DNA of 64,000 nucleotides from positions 124,001-188,000 of the forward strand of contig NZ_JACODZ010000005.1 of NCBI RefSeq assembly GCF_014280965.1. Reading direction: 5' to 3'. Within the stretch, counting starts at the first letter, position 1, and every line of letters starts with the position of its first letter. The position numbers and the translations under genes were made by a program. Below are positions 17,971-26,836 of the stretch, one piece after another. The DNA comes from Echinicola salinicaeni (GTDB taxonomy: Bacteria > Bacteroidota > Bacteroidia > Cytophagales > Cyclobacteriaceae). The notes beneath the pieces are model-generated. The model had not been told where the DNA came from and did not search any database. It saw only the letters and a program-made list of their open reading frames with translations.

Positions 17971-18447
17971 ATGGATAAAAATTTAGATATTGACAATGTT
18001 GATTTGAAGATCATCTCATTACTCAATGAAGATGCTAAAACGCCATATACTGAGATCGCAAAAAAGGTATATGTATCTTCAGGCACTGTCCATGTAAGAA
18101 TGCGTAAGCTGGAAGATATGGGCATCGTCAAAAGCGCTACCCTCAACATTGATTTTTCGAAATTGGGTTATGATATCTCTGCTTATTTGGGGATTTATTT
18201 GGAAAAAAGTTCGTTATACGATAATGTAATCGAAAAACTCAAGGAAATTTCGGAGGTCATCAATGCTTATTATACCACGGGGAATTATAGCATTTTTGCA
18301 AAAATCATCTGTAAAGACACCAATCACCTCAGGGATGTATTGAATAAAATCCAAAAGGTAGATGGCATTGACAGAACAGAAACTCTCATTGTACTTGAAG
18401 AAAGCATTAACAGGCCTATTCAGTTGTTTGAACAGGATGCTAAGTAA
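17971..18447 (+). CDS. Lrp/AsnC-family transcriptional regulator
   Basis: This 158-residue protein has an N-terminal winged helix (DNVDLKIISLLNEDAKTPYTEIAK, VSSGTVHVRMRKLEDMGIV). A C-terminal RAM/AsnC ligand-binding domain includes GNYSIFAKIICKD and VDGIDRTETLIVLEE. Such proteins respond to amino acids and form octamers. It is monocistronic, followed by a stem-loop and a terminator before suf. The target is not evident. Confidence 0.9.
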   Translation: MDKNLDIDNVDLKIISLLNEDAKTPYTEIAKKVYVSSGTVHVRMRKLEDMGIVKSATLNIDFSKLGYDISAYLGIYLEKSSLYDNVIEKLKEISEVINAYYTTGNYSIFAKIICKDTNHLRDVLNKIQKVDGIDRTETLIVLEESINRPIQLFEQDAK

Positions 18448-18464
18448 ATTTATCGAGCCACTAA

Positions 18465-18487
18465 TTATTTAGATTAAATCTAAATAA
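18465..18487. promoter_or_regulatory. 23-base perfect palindrome with TTTAGATTAAATCTAAA core, downstream of lrp
   Basis: The palindrome has the core ATTTAGATTAAATCTAAAT (18467-18485) and extends two bases each way. Its half-site ATTTAGATTAA recurs around the suf promoter (18646-18657, and inverted with one change near 18683-18694). This looks like a dimeric regulator site, perhaps of the DtxR/MntR type; the identity is a guess. Confidence 0.5.
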
Positions 18488-18534
18488 ATTACTTATATAA
18501 ACATTCAAGAAACTTTTATCATTATATAAATAAA

Positions 18535-18563
18535 ACCAAAAGTGTCACCAAAGCACTTTTGGT
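18535..18563. repeat. Stem-loop downstream of lrp
   Basis: ACCAAAAGTG and CACTTTTGGT form a perfect 10-base stem around a 9-base loop. The flank on the leftward side is TTTTATTTA, the rightward flank is not T-rich, so its role as a terminator is uncertain. Confidence 0.5.
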
Positions 18564-18586
18564 TCATTAAACAACTGTATCACAAC

Positions 18587-18606
18587 ACCTTAAAAGGTCC
18601 TTTTTT
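18587..18606 (+). terminator. Terminator of lrp
   Basis: ACCTT-AA-AAGGT is followed by CC and six T. It ends the lrp transcript before the suf promoter. Confidence 0.6.
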
Positions 18607-18645
18607 ATTAATTTTCTAGAATTTTACTACTGTCTGAACATAATA

Positions 18646-18694
18646 ATTTAGATTAATGTTATATCTTTGCGCTACAAAATGTAATTAGTCTAAA
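18646..18694 (+). promoter_or_regulatory. suf operon promoter flanked by inverted regulator half-sites
   Basis: TATCTTTG at 18662-18669 matches the -7 consensus TAnnTTTG. ATTTAGATTAAT (from 18646) lies upstream and its near-inverse ATTAGTCTAAAT (from 18683) downstream, 11 of 12 bases matching. The arrangement brackets the promoter and suggests repression, possibly by an iron-responsive regulator. Confidence 0.6.
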
Positions 18695-18705
18695 TAACTC
18701 GATTT

Positions 18706-20151
18706 ATGAGCAAAGACAATCAAATTTTAGAGGAATTCACCTCAAAAGAATATGAACATGGCTGGTCTGTTGATTTTGAAGCTGATGAAGCTCCAGCTGG
18801 TTTAAATGAAGAAATTATTCATTGGATTTCCGCTAAGAAGGAAGAACCTAAATGGCTACTGGAATGGAGGCTTAAAGCTTTCAGGACATGGCAGTCTATG
18901 GTAGAACCTGAGTGGGCCAATGTCCATTATCCAAAGGTTGATTTTCAATCTTTAATATACTACTCTGCTCCAAAGCAAAAATCCAAACCTAAAAGTCTTG
19001 ATGAAGTAGATCCTGAATTACTTCAGATCTATGAAAGATTGGGCATTAGCTTAAATGAGCAAAAGAAATTACAAGGTATTGCTGTTGACGCTGTATTGGA
19101 CTCAGTATCTGTAGGAACTACCTTCAAAGATACCTTAAGCAAATTGGGCATTATTTTCTGCTCATTTAGCGAAGCCGTTAAGGATCACCCTGAATTGGTT
19201 AAAAAATATTTGGGTTCTGTAGTGCCCATGACCGACAATTATTATGCGGCATTGAATTCTGCAGTATTCTCTGATGGCTCTTTCTGCTATATTCCCAAGG
19301 GAGTAAGATGTCCTATGGAACTTAGCACTTATTTCCGTATTAATGCGGCCAATACTGGACAGTTTGAAAGAACCTTAATTGTAGCAGAAGATGAATCGTA
19401 TGTATCTTACCTAGAAGGCTGTACAGCTCCTCAAAGGGATGAAAACCAACTTCACGCTGCAGTAGTGGAAATTTACGCAGCAAAAGATGCTGAAGTAAAA
19501 TACTCTACAGTACAAAATTGGTTCCCAGGTGATAAAGATGGAAAAGGCGGTATTTACAACTTTGTAACCAAAAGAGGAATTTGTGCAGGAGACAATTCCA
19601 AGATCTCTTGGACTCAGGTAGAAACGGGCTCTGCTGTTACTTGGAAATATCCTTCTTGTATCCTTAAAGGAGATAATTCTGTAGGAGAGTTCTATTCTGT
19701 TGCGGTAACCAATAATTACCAGCAAGCGGATACGGGTACCAAAATGATCCACATTGGTAAAAACACCAAATCAAGAATTGTATCCAAAGGAATCTCTGCG
19801 GGGAAATCACAAAATTCCTACAGAGGTCAGGTGCAAGTGATGAAAAGAGCACAAAATGCAAGAAATTTCTCTCAGTGTGATTCCTTGCTAATGGGCGATA
19901 GATGTGGTGCACATACTTTCCCCTATATAGATATCCAAAATCCTTCTGCCAAAGTGGAACACGAGGCAACTACCTCTAAAATCGGTGAAGACCAAATCTT
20001 CTACTGTAACCAAAGAGGTATTGATACTGAAGATGCAGTAGCCTTGATCGTCAATGGTTATGCAAAAGAGGTATTGAACCAGCTGCCTATGGAATTTGCT
20101 GTAGAAGCGCAAAAACTACTTGCTCTTACCCTTGAAGGCAGCGTAGGATAA
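18706..20151 (+). CDS. sufB: Fe-S cluster assembly scaffold protein SufB
   Basis: This 481-residue protein is a component of the SufBC2D scaffold that builds Fe-S clusters in the cytoplasm. Diagnostic segments are [29 protein letters not shown]-like [74 protein letters not shown] and [13 protein letters not shown]. Length is normal for SufB. It is the first gene of a suf operon, 37 bases after the probable promoter -7 box. No sufA or regulator gene is directly attached. Confidence 0.97.
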   Translation: MSKDNQILEEFTSKEYEHGWSVDFEADEAPAGLNEEIIHWISAKKEEPKWLLEWRLKAFRTWQSMVEPEWANVHYPKVDFQSLIYYSAPKQKSKPKSLDEVDPELLQIYERLGISLNEQKKLQGIAVDAVLDSVSVGTTFKDTLSKLGIIFCSFSEAVKDHPELVKKYLGSVVPMTDNYYAALNSAVFSDGSFCYIPKGVRCPMELSTYFRINAANTGQFERTLIVAEDESYVSYLEGCTAPQRDENQLHAAVVEIYAAKDAEVKYSTVQNWFPGDKDGKGGIYNFVTKRGICAGDNSKISWTQVETGSAVTWKYPSCILKGDNSVGEFYSVAVTNNYQQADTGTKMIHIGKNTKSRIVSKGISAGKSQNSYRGQVQVMKRAQNARNFSQCDSLLMGDRCGAHTFPYIDIQNPSAKVEHEATTSKIGEDQIFYCNQRGIDTEDAVALIVNGYAKEVLNQLPMEFAVEAQKLLALTLEGSVG

Positions 20152-20168
20152 TCCACAAAACAAATCTT

Positions 20169-20218
20169 TAATAATGATGGTGATGGAGTTCGTTTAGATC
20201 TCCCCTCACCTATTATTA
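20169..20218 (+). repeat. Intercistronic stem-loop between sufB and sufC
   Basis: TAATAAT-GAT-GGTGA-TG-GAG on the left pairs imperfectly with CTC-CCC-TCACC-T-ATTATTA on the right across a 12-base loop. No T-run follows, so an RNA-processing or stability element is more likely than a terminator. Confidence 0.45.
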
Positions 20219-20249
20219 CCGAATACTGAAAAAAGAAATAGTACATATC

Positions 20250-21011
20250 ATGTTATCGATAAAAAATTTACACGCATCAATTGAAGGTACTCCTATCCTA
20301 AAAGGAATCAACCTAGAAATCAAGCCAGGAGAAGTACATGCCATCATGGGACCTAACGGTTCTGGTAAATCTACTTTAGCTTCTGTTTTGGCAGGAAGAG
20401 AAGAATATGAGGTTACTGAAGGAGAAGTTACGTTCAATGGCAAAGACCTTTTGGATCTAAATCCTGAAGACAGGGCCAGAGAAGGTGTATTCTTAGCATT
20501 CCAATATCCTGTGGAAATCCCAGGTGTGAGCACCACTAACTTCCTGAGAACGGCTGTCAATCAGGTAAGGGAATACAGAGGTCAGGAACAACTAGATGCG
20601 GTTAAGTTTCTTTCATTGATGAAGGAGAAAATGAAGTTGGTAGAAATTGACCAAAAATTAATGAGCAGAGCGCTAAATGAAGGCTTCTCAGGTGGTGAAA
20701 AGAAAAGAAACGAAATTTTCCAAATGGCCATGCTTGAGCCTACCCTTTCTATCTTGGATGAAACGGATTCAGGTTTGGACATCGATGCATTGAGAATTGT
20801 TTCTAATGGTGTAAACCAACTGAAGTCTCCAGACAATGCTACCATCGTGGTAACACACTACCAGCGTCTGTTGGATTATATAGTTCCAGATTTTGTACAC
20901 GTATTGTACAAAGGAAGAATCGTTAAATCCGGGTCTAAAGAATTGGCATTGGATCTAGAAGAAAAAGGATATGACTGGATCAAAGAAGATGTAGACGGAG
21001 CTTCTGTCTAA
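20250..21011 (+). CDS. sufC: SUF ABC-type ATPase SufC
   Basis: This 253-residue ATPase belongs to the SufBCD complex. Walker A is GPNGSGKST, the signature is GFSGGEKKRNEI and Walker B is LSILDETDSGLDIDAL, as in SufC rather than in membrane ABC exporters. It powers conformational change of SufB-SufD during cluster assembly. It is separated from sufB by 98 bases that hold a stem-loop, an unusually long gap for this operon. Confidence 0.97.
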   Translation: MLSIKNLHASIEGTPILKGINLEIKPGEVHAIMGPNGSGKSTLASVLAGREEYEVTEGEVTFNGKDLLDLNPEDRAREGVFLAFQYPVEIPGVSTTNFLRTAVNQVREYRGQEQLDAVKFLSLMKEKMKLVEIDQKLMSRALNEGFSGGEKKRNEIFQMAMLEPTLSILDETDSGLDIDALRIVSNGVNQLKSPDNATIVVTHYQRLLDYIVPDFVHVLYKGRIVKSGSKELALDLEEKGYDWIKEDVDGASV

Positions 21012-21051
21012 TCTTTATTATCCCATTGTCAAACCTCTTATTTCTTAATTG

Positions 21052-22341
21052 ATGACTACACTAACCAAAAATAAAATCACGGAATCTTTCCTTGAAGCTG
21101 CCCATCTAACCAAAGCTGAAAACTTGGTTGCCCTGCAGCAAAAAGGAATTGATTTCCTGAAAAACGAAGGACTTCCTGCCCAAAAAGCAGAAGAATATAA
21201 ATTCACCCATTTAAGCAAAAAGCTGGAAGCAAACATCTCCAACTTTGGAGCAGCTTCAAAAGCAAGCTTGAATGCTGAGCAAGTAAAAGCTGAATTGATT
21301 GCAGACTTGGATGCCCACTTATTGGTATTCAATAATGGCCAATTGGACCTAGAGCTTTCTTCATTTTCTGAAGATAATTATACCCTTAAGAGCTTTGCAG
21401 ATTTAAGTGCTGAGGAGGCACAAAAGATCGGAACAATTGCCAAGGTAGAAAAAGACCCTTTTGCGGCCCTGAACACTACCTCTTTTGAGCAAGGCACATA
21501 TATTCATATTGCCAAAGGAAAAGTTGTTGAAAAGCCTTTCCAGGTGCTTTATTTCAATCAGGCCAATGGAGGTCAGGTAATCAGCCCAAGAATCTATATT
21601 GATGCCGAGGCAAACACTGAGGCTACTTTTATTGAAAAGATCATTAGCCTTGATGAAGCTGCTTACTTCTTGAATTCTGTAACGGAAGTGAAAGTAAGTG
21701 ACAATAGCCACCTGCATTACTATAAAATCCAAAATGAAAGTACGTCTGCTATTGAAGTAAACAACTTTGTAACGGACATCCATAGAGATGCCACTTTCTC
21801 GGCATTTACCTTATCCCTTCAGGGAGACATGATCAGGAATAACTTGAGCTTGAATCTTTTGGATAGTGGATGTGAAGGAAACATGTATGGACTTTATCTT
21901 CTTGATGGCAACAGTCATGTAGATAACCATACCAATGTGGATCATACGATGCCACATGCTGACTCTAATGAGCTTTATAAAGGCATTCTTGGAGATAAAT
22001 CACGAGGAGTTTTCAACGGTAAAATATTCGTAAGACAGGATGCTCAAAAGACCAATGCTTTCCAGCAAAACAATAATATTTTACTTTCCGATGATGCCAT
22101 TATCAATACCAAGCCTCAATTGGAAATATGGGCTGATGATGTAAAGTGCTCACACGGCTGTACTACTGGTCAATTGGATGATGAAGCATTATTCTATCTT
22201 CAGGCAAGAGGAATCGGAAAAGAAGAAGCCAGAGGCCTTTTACTTTATGCCTTTGCAGGTGAAATATTAGACCATATAAAAATCGAAGCTTTCAAGGAAT
22301 ATTGCATTTCTCTTGTTCAAGAACGATTAGGGAATTTATAA
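21052..22341 (+). CDS. sufD: Fe-S cluster assembly protein SufD
   Basis: This 429-residue protein is the SufB partner in the scaffold. Typical segments are GLPAQKAEEYKFTHL, YIHIAKGKVVEKPFQVLY, HVDNHTNVDHTMPHADSNELYKGIL, GVFNGKIFVRQDAQKTNAFQQNNN and DDVKCSHGCTTGQLDDEALFYLQARGI. I start it at the ATG at 21052 rather than the preceding in-frame TTG. It lies 40 bases after sufC. Confidence 0.96.
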   Translation: MTTLTKNKITESFLEAAHLTKAENLVALQQKGIDFLKNEGLPAQKAEEYKFTHLSKKLEANISNFGAASKASLNAEQVKAELIADLDAHLLVFNNGQLDLELSSFSEDNYTLKSFADLSAEEAQKIGTIAKVEKDPFAALNTTSFEQGTYIHIAKGKVVEKPFQVLYFNQANGGQVISPRIYIDAEANTEATFIEKIISLDEAAYFLNSVTEVKVSDNSHLHYYKIQNESTSAIEVNNFVTDIHRDATFSAFTLSLQGDMIRNNLSLNLLDSGCEGNMYGLYLLDGNSHVDNHTNVDHTMPHADSNELYKGILGDKSRGVFNGKIFVRQDAQKTNAFQQNNNILLSDDAIINTKPQLEIWADDVKCSHGCTTGQLDDEALFYLQARGIGKEEARGLLLYAFAGEILDHIKIEAFKEYCISLVQERLGNL

Positions 22342-22351
22342 AATACCTTTC

Positions 22352-23575
22352 ATGACTTTGGACATCCAAAATATCCGGGGGCAATTTCCGGTCCTAGACC
22401 AAGAGGTCAACGGAAAACCCCTAATCTATTTAGACAATGCCGCCACCACCCAGAAACCAAAGGCGGTACTGGAGGCATTGTCTTCTTACTATACCCATGA
22501 CAATTCCAATATTCACAGAGGAGCGCATACTTTAGCGGACAGGGCCACCAGGACCTATGAAAAAACCCGTAGCGCTGTTCGATCCTTCTTGAATTCAAAG
22601 GAAGAAGAGGAAATCATTTTCACCAAAGGCACCACTGAGGGCATCAATTTGGTGGCTTCTACTTTTGGCAGAAAGTTCATCAAAGAGGGTGATGAAATCA
22701 TCATTTCTACTTTGGAACATCACTCTAATATTGTTCCTTGGCAGATGCTCTGTGAAGAAAAAGGAGCTGTTTTAAAAGTCATCCCTATCAATGACAAGGG
22801 AGAAATCCTAATCGATGAGTTTGACAAACTACTCACCGAAAAGACAAAACTGGTTTCTATAGTTCATGCCTCCAATGCTTTGGGAACGATCAACCCAATT
22901 GAAGAAGTCATTTCAAAAGCACATAAGATCGGAGCCCGGGTGCTGATTGATGGTGCACAGTCATCTGCGCACCTTGAAATTGATGTGCAAGCATTGGATT
23001 GTGATTTCTTTGTCATGTCAGCCCATAAGATCTATGGACCAACAGGTTTGGGGGTATTGTATGGAAAAAGAGAAGTTCTCGAAGCCATGCCACCTTACCA
23101 AGGGGGAGGCGAAATGATCAAGGAAGTTACTTTTGACAAAACTACCTATAATGAGATTCCTTTTAAATTTGAAGCTGGAACGCCTAATATCGCAGATGTA
23201 ATTGCTTTCCAAAAAGCTATCGAATTTGTCAATGACCTGGGCAAGTCCAATATCAGAGCGCATGAGGAAAGTTTGTTAACTTATGCTGTCGATAAACTCT
23301 CTAATATAAAAGGATTTATTCCTGTAGGCACTGCAGACAAAAAAGTAAGTGTACTATCCTTCCTTATCAATGGTATGCACCCCTTTGATGTGGGCATGAT
23401 GCTGGATGCTTCAGGCATTGCTGTAAGGACAGGTCACCACTGTACTCAGCCATTGATGAATCGATTTGATCTTGAGGGAACTGTTAGGGCTTCATTTTCT
23501 GTTTATAACACCAAAGAAGAGGTAGACAGACTGGTAGAAAGCGTAAGCAAAATCGCCAAACTAAAGAATAAATGA
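22352..23575 (+). CDS. sufS: Cysteine desulfurase SufS
   Basis: This 407-residue PLP enzyme mobilises sulfur from L-cysteine as a persulfide for SufE/SufBCD. It shows the group II signature YLDNAATTQKP, the region TLEHHSNIVPWQ, the PLP-lysine segment MSAHKIYGPTGLG and the active-site cysteine in RTGHHCTQPLM. It is 10 bases downstream of sufD and overlaps sufE in an ATGA. Confidence 0.97.
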   Translation: MTLDIQNIRGQFPVLDQEVNGKPLIYLDNAATTQKPKAVLEALSSYYTHDNSNIHRGAHTLADRATRTYEKTRSAVRSFLNSKEEEEIIFTKGTTEGINLVASTFGRKFIKEGDEIIISTLEHHSNIVPWQMLCEEKGAVLKVIPINDKGEILIDEFDKLLTEKTKLVSIVHASNALGTINPIEEVISKAHKIGARVLIDGAQSSAHLEIDVQALDCDFFVMSAHKIYGPTGLGVLYGKREVLEAMPPYQGGGEMIKEVTFDKTTYNEIPFKFEAGTPNIADVIAFQKAIEFVNDLGKSNIRAHEESLLTYAVDKLSNIKGFIPVGTADKKVSVLSFLINGMHPFDVGMMLDASGIAVRTGHHCTQPLMNRFDLEGTVRASFSVYNTKEEVDRLVESVSKIAKLKNK

Positions 23576-24003
23576 CTGATATAAAGCAAGTTCAGGAAGA
23601 AATAATAGACGAATTCACTATACTTGAGGGAGACAGAGAATCCACCATATTTTATATTATGGAGTTGGGGAATAAATTATCCGAATACCCAGAAGAGGCT
23701 CGATTAGATGAAAACCTAATCAAAGGCTGTCAATCAAAAGTATGGCTTACCACAGAGGAAAAAGAGGGAAAAGTTATTTTCAAAGCTGACTCCAATACCG
23801 ATATCACCAAAGGACTAATAAGCCTTTTAATAAGGGTACTTTCAGATAGAAATCCAAAAGAAATCGTCGATGCTGATCTGTATTTTATTGAAAAAATAGG
23901 CATGGGCAATATCCTGGGATCTCAAAGATCTAATGGACTGGTTGCCATGATCAAGCAGATGAAACTATATGCATTGGCATATCAATCAAAATTAAACGTT
24001 TAG
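23572..24003 (+). CDS. sufE: Sulfur acceptor protein SufE
   Basis: This 143-residue protein accepts persulfide sulfur from SufS and stimulates its activity. The conserved cysteine is Cys53 in IKGCQSKVWL, and the family motif DPKEIVDADL-like NPKEIVDADLYFIEKIG is present. Its start overlaps the sufS stop, indicating coupled translation and a shared complex. Confidence 0.95.
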   Translation: MTDIKQVQEEIIDEFTILEGDRESTIFYIMELGNKLSEYPEEARLDENLIKGCQSKVWLTTEEKEGKVIFKADSNTDITKGLISLLIRVLSDRNPKEIVDADLYFIEKIGMGNILGSQRSNGLVAMIKQMKLYALAYQSKLNV

Positions 24004-24007
24004 CTAT

Positions 24008-24352
24008 ATGGCTGAAGAAACTAAAATGGATCAAGAAAAGGTAAATGTTCCTGATCTTAGGGACAAGGTTGTACAGGCCATTAAATTGGTTTATGACCCA
24101 GAAATACCAGTAGACGTGTACGAGTTGGGATTGATCTATGAAATCAGCGTCTATCCCGTTAACAATGTCTACGTATTGATGACCTTGACATCGCCAAACT
24201 GTCCTTCTGCAGAGTCTATTCCTGCTGAAGTAAAAGACAGAATACAGCAAATACAAGGCATCAACGATGTTGAGGTGGAATTGACTTTTGACCCGCCCTA
24301 TTCCCAGGACATGATGTCCGAAGCTGCCAAATTGGAACTTGGTTTTTTATAA
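24008..24352 (+). CDS. sufT: SufT-like MIP18/DUF59 Fe-S maturation protein
   Basis: This 114-residue protein has the MIP18 (DUF59) fold. Family motifs are VYDPEIPVDVYELGLIYEI, LTSPNCPSAESIP with the conserved cysteine, and VELTFDPPYSQDMMSEAAKLELG. Proteins of this family help deliver or mature Fe-S clusters and are often encoded at the end of suf operons. It starts 4 bases after sufE. Confidence 0.92.
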   Translation: MAEETKMDQEKVNVPDLRDKVVQAIKLVYDPEIPVDVYELGLIYEISVYPVNNVYVLMTLTSPNCPSAESIPAEVKDRIQQIQGINDVEVELTFDPPYSQDMMSEAAKLELGFL

Positions 24353-24374
24353 GAATAATTTAAATACTCAATAT

Positions 24375-24794
24375 ATGTACCCAGAAGAATTAGTAGCACC
24401 TATGCGTGCTGAGTTAACTGAAGTAGGTTTTCAAGAATTCAAAACTGCTGAAGACGTAGAAAATCATCTAAAGGATCACAAAGGCACAACATTCATTGTG
24501 GTAAATTCCGTATGTGGATGTGCTGCAGGTGCAGCCAGACCTGGTGTTGTATATGCCTTGGACAAATCAGCTGCTAAACCAAGTAATTTAGCGACAGTTT
24601 TTGCGGGAAATGACACAGAAGCTGTCAATAAAGTGAGAGAAATGTGTTTGCCTTACCCTCCATCTTCCCCAGCAATGGCTTTGTTCAAAGATGGTGAATT
24701 GGTTCATTTCATCGAAAGACATCATATTGAAGGTAGAAATGCCCAAATCATAGGCGAGCACCTAGTAGAAGTATTTGAGCACTTTTGCAAATAA
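24375..24794 (+). CDS. BrxA/BrxB-family bacilliredoxin
   Basis: This 139-residue protein has a thioredoxin-like fold of the YphP/YqiW family. It starts MYPEELVAPMRAEL and carries the CGC active site (Cys47-Gly-Cys49) in NSVCGCAAGAARPG. Bacilliredoxins remove bacillithiol or related low-molecular-weight thiols from proteins. I use the ATG at 24375; an upstream in-frame TTG inside sufT is unlikely. It lies 22 bases after sufT and before a terminator, so it is probably the last suf operon gene, linking cluster assembly with thiol redox control. Confidence 0.92.
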   Translation: MYPEELVAPMRAELTEVGFQEFKTAEDVENHLKDHKGTTFIVVNSVCGCAAGAARPGVVYALDKSAAKPSNLATVFAGNDTEAVNKVREMCLPYPPSSPAMALFKDGELVHFIERHHIEGRNAQIIGEHLVEVFEHFCK

Positions 24795-24798
24795 TTAA

Positions 24799-24826
24799 AT
24801 AGTCCGCATTAGCGGACTATTTTTAT
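24799..24826 (+). terminator. Terminator of the suf operon
   Basis: ATAGTCCGC and GCGGACTAT form a perfect 9-base stem around ATTA, followed by a T-rich tail. Confidence 0.85.
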
Positions 24827-24922
24827 TTACCATAATTTCAAATCCCTGAATATGGGATTTTATTTTACTATTTGTTTTTTTTCAACTGAATCATTCGATT
24901 TTATTCAGGAGTTTAATCTTAA

Positions 24923-24943
24923 ATTGCGCAAAATCAGCGCAAT
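24923..24943. promoter_or_regulatory. Inverted repeat ATTGCGC-N7-GCGCAAT upstream of gltA
   Basis: Two perfect 7-base arms lie at 24923-24929 and 24937-24943. The spacing suits a dimeric regulator. The left arm includes TTGCGCAA, also seen in the LacI operators, but the CGATT half is missing. Confidence 0.45.
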
Positions 24944-24958
24944 ATAAACACGTAGTAA

Positions 24959-24984
24959 ATAATTAAGTAATTATACTTAATTAT
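24959..24984. promoter_or_regulatory. Inverted repeat with 11-base arms upstream of gltA
   Basis: ATAATTAAGTA-type arms (24959-24969 and 24974-24984) are perfectly inverse around ATTA. The element is AT-rich, so significance is moderate. It sits 115 bases before gltA. Confidence 0.35.
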
Positions 24985-25099
24985 AAATAATGTAAATAAT
25001 GCCGTTCATTATGATAATAAGCCTTGTTTTTATTAACTTAAGGCCGCCAAAAGCGATTTGTCATAAGAACAAAACCATAAATAGATAAACGTAAAATTT

Positions 25100-26386
25100 A
25101 TGTCTGAAATAGCTAAGTTATCCTTCGACGGTAAAGAGTATGAATTACCAGTTACTGAAGGTACTGAAAATGAAAAGGCAATAGAGATTGCCAAATTAAG
25201 GGGTCAATCAGGATTAATCACCCTAGATCCTGGTTTCAAAAATACTGGGTCTACCAAAAGTGCCATTACTTTCTTGGATGGAGAAAAAGGTATCTTAAGG
25301 TACAGAGGTTATAATATTGAAGATTTGGCTGAAAACTCCAATTTTTTAGAAGTTTCTTACCTTTTAATCTACGGTGAGCTACCGACACAGACAGAATACG
25401 AACAATTCTCTAACGAAATCACCACACATACACTAGTTCACGAAGACATCAAGAAGATGCTAGATGGTTTCCCATCTGTTGCTCACCCAATGGGAGTATT
25501 ATCTTCTTTGATCTGTTCATTGACTGCTTTTTATCCAACTTCATTGGATCCTAACAGGACCACTGAGGAAATTAACCTCAGCATCATCCGTTTGATGGCA
25601 AAAATGCCAACTTTCGCTGCATGGTCTTATAAAAACAAAATGGGACACCCAGTAAATTACCCAGACAACAGTCTGGACTACTGTGCCAACTTCATGAAAA
25701 TGATGTTCTCCCTTCCTTCTGAAAAGTTTGAGGTTGATCCAGTTATTGCCAATGCATTGGACAAATTACTTATCCTGCATGCTGATCACGAGCAAAACTG
25801 TTCTACCTCAACAGTAAGAATTGTTGGTTCTTCTCAGGCAAGTATTTATGCTTCTATCTCTGCAGGTATCAACGCCCTATGGGGACCATTACACGGTGGA
25901 GCCAACCAATCCGTGATTGAAATGCTAGAAGCTATCAAAGCAGATGGTGGTGATTCTAAAAAATACTTGGAAAAAGCTAAAGACAAGAATGATCCATTTA
26001 GATTGATGGGCTTTGGACATAGAGTTTATAAGAACTTCGACCCAAGAGCAAAAATCATCAAGAAAGCTGCTGATGATGTATTGTCTAAACTAGGTGTTAA
26101 CGATCCAGTATTGGAAATTGCCAAAGAATTGGAAGCTGCTGCGCTTAAAGACCAATATTTCGTAGATAGAAAACTTTATCCTAACGTAGATTTCTATTCT
26201 GGAATCATCTATAGAGCTTTGGGTATTCCTACCGATATGTTTACAGTAATGTTTGCACTAGGTAGACTTCCAGGTTGGATTGCACAATGGAAAGAAATGA
26301 GAGAAAACGGTGAGCCTATCGGTAGACCAAGACAGGTTTATACTGGTGCTAACGAAAGGCCTTATGTATCTATGAATGATAGATAA
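25100..26386 (+). CDS. gltA: Citrate synthase
   Basis: This 428-residue type II (hexameric-type) citrate synthase condenses acetyl-CoA and oxaloacetate at the entry of the TCA cycle. Family segments include LDPGFKNTGSTKSAITFLDGEKGILRYRGY, HADHEQNCSTSTVR, GPLHGGANQ and GFGHRVYKNFDPRA, which contain the catalytic histidines and CoA-binding residues. It is monocistronic, with two palindromes in its 305-base upstream region and a terminator after it. Confidence 0.97.
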   Translation: MSEIAKLSFDGKEYELPVTEGTENEKAIEIAKLRGQSGLITLDPGFKNTGSTKSAITFLDGEKGILRYRGYNIEDLAENSNFLEVSYLLIYGELPTQTEYEQFSNEITTHTLVHEDIKKMLDGFPSVAHPMGVLSSLICSLTAFYPTSLDPNRTTEEINLSIIRLMAKMPTFAAWSYKNKMGHPVNYPDNSLDYCANFMKMMFSLPSEKFEVDPVIANALDKLLILHADHEQNCSTSTVRIVGSSQASIYASISAGINALWGPLHGGANQSVIEMLEAIKADGGDSKKYLEKAKDKNDPFRLMGFGHRVYKNFDPRAKIIKKAADDVLSKLGVNDPVLEIAKELEAAALKDQYFVDRKLYPNVDFYSGIIYRALGIPTDMFTVMFALGRLPGWIAQWKEMRENGEPIGRPRQVYTGANERPYVSMNDR

Positions 26387-26405
26387 TTAATATTTCACAA
26401 TATTC

Positions 26406-26440
26406 AAAAAGCGGTATACGAATGTATTCCGCTTTTTTTT
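26406..26440 (+). terminator. Terminator of gltA
   Basis: AAAAAGCGG and CCGCTTTTT enclose an inner ATAC/GTAT stem with a GAAT loop. A long T-run follows. Confidence 0.88.
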
Positions 26441-26703
26441 TATTTCAGTACACTTTTAATATCAATTTAAACTATACCTGTCTGCGCCTATTCTACCTTA
26501 GATTAGAAAATATTCCCATAATAGTCTTCAGAACAATATTATTCCTTCACAAGGGAATAAATGGAATTTAAAAAATCAATTCTCATAAAACGACAGTGTG
26601 AAATTTTAAATAAATTTCATTTAACAAACAGCGCTCTTCACCAAATAAATCTTTAGTAAAAGGGGATTATTTTTATATTTATTTTACAAATATTCATGAG
26701 ATA

Positions 26704-26735
26704 TTTGCTTTATCAAAATATTCCTCCTACTTTTG
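26704..26735 (+). promoter_or_regulatory. Promoter of the DEAD-box helicase gene
   Basis: TTTG (26704-26707), a 20-base spacer and TACTTTTG (26728-26735) match the Bacteroidota -33/-7 promoter closely. Transcription would start near 26742, giving a leader of about 95 bases. The rest of the 26387-26836 gap is AT-rich and shows no gene. Confidence 0.75.
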
Positions 26736-26770
26736 CAGCTTAATTAATCAGAACTTTTCTGAGTCGTGAG

Positions 26771-26831
26771 TTTCCTTACTCGGTCGCTTTTGGGATGTAT
26801 TAAAGGAAATCAGGGCACAGGAGTAAGGAAA
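26771..26831 (+). promoter_or_regulatory. 5' leader stem that pairs with the helicase ribosome binding site
   Basis: TTTCCTTACTC (26771-26781) is the exact complement of GAGTAAGGAAA (26821-26831). The right arm holds the AAGGA ribosome binding site just before the ATG at 26837. A second AAGGAAA at 26803-26809 can pair with the same left arm, so two exclusive folds exist. A short TCAGAA/TTCTGA hairpin lies at 26748-26762. It may be a thermosensitive or protein-controlled switch. Confidence 0.6.
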
Positions 26832-26836
26832 ATTTC

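Noticed and set aside
24339-24374. TTG start for the bacilliredoxin inside sufT
   Set aside because: The family starts at MYPEELV and the ATG at 24375 is well placed.
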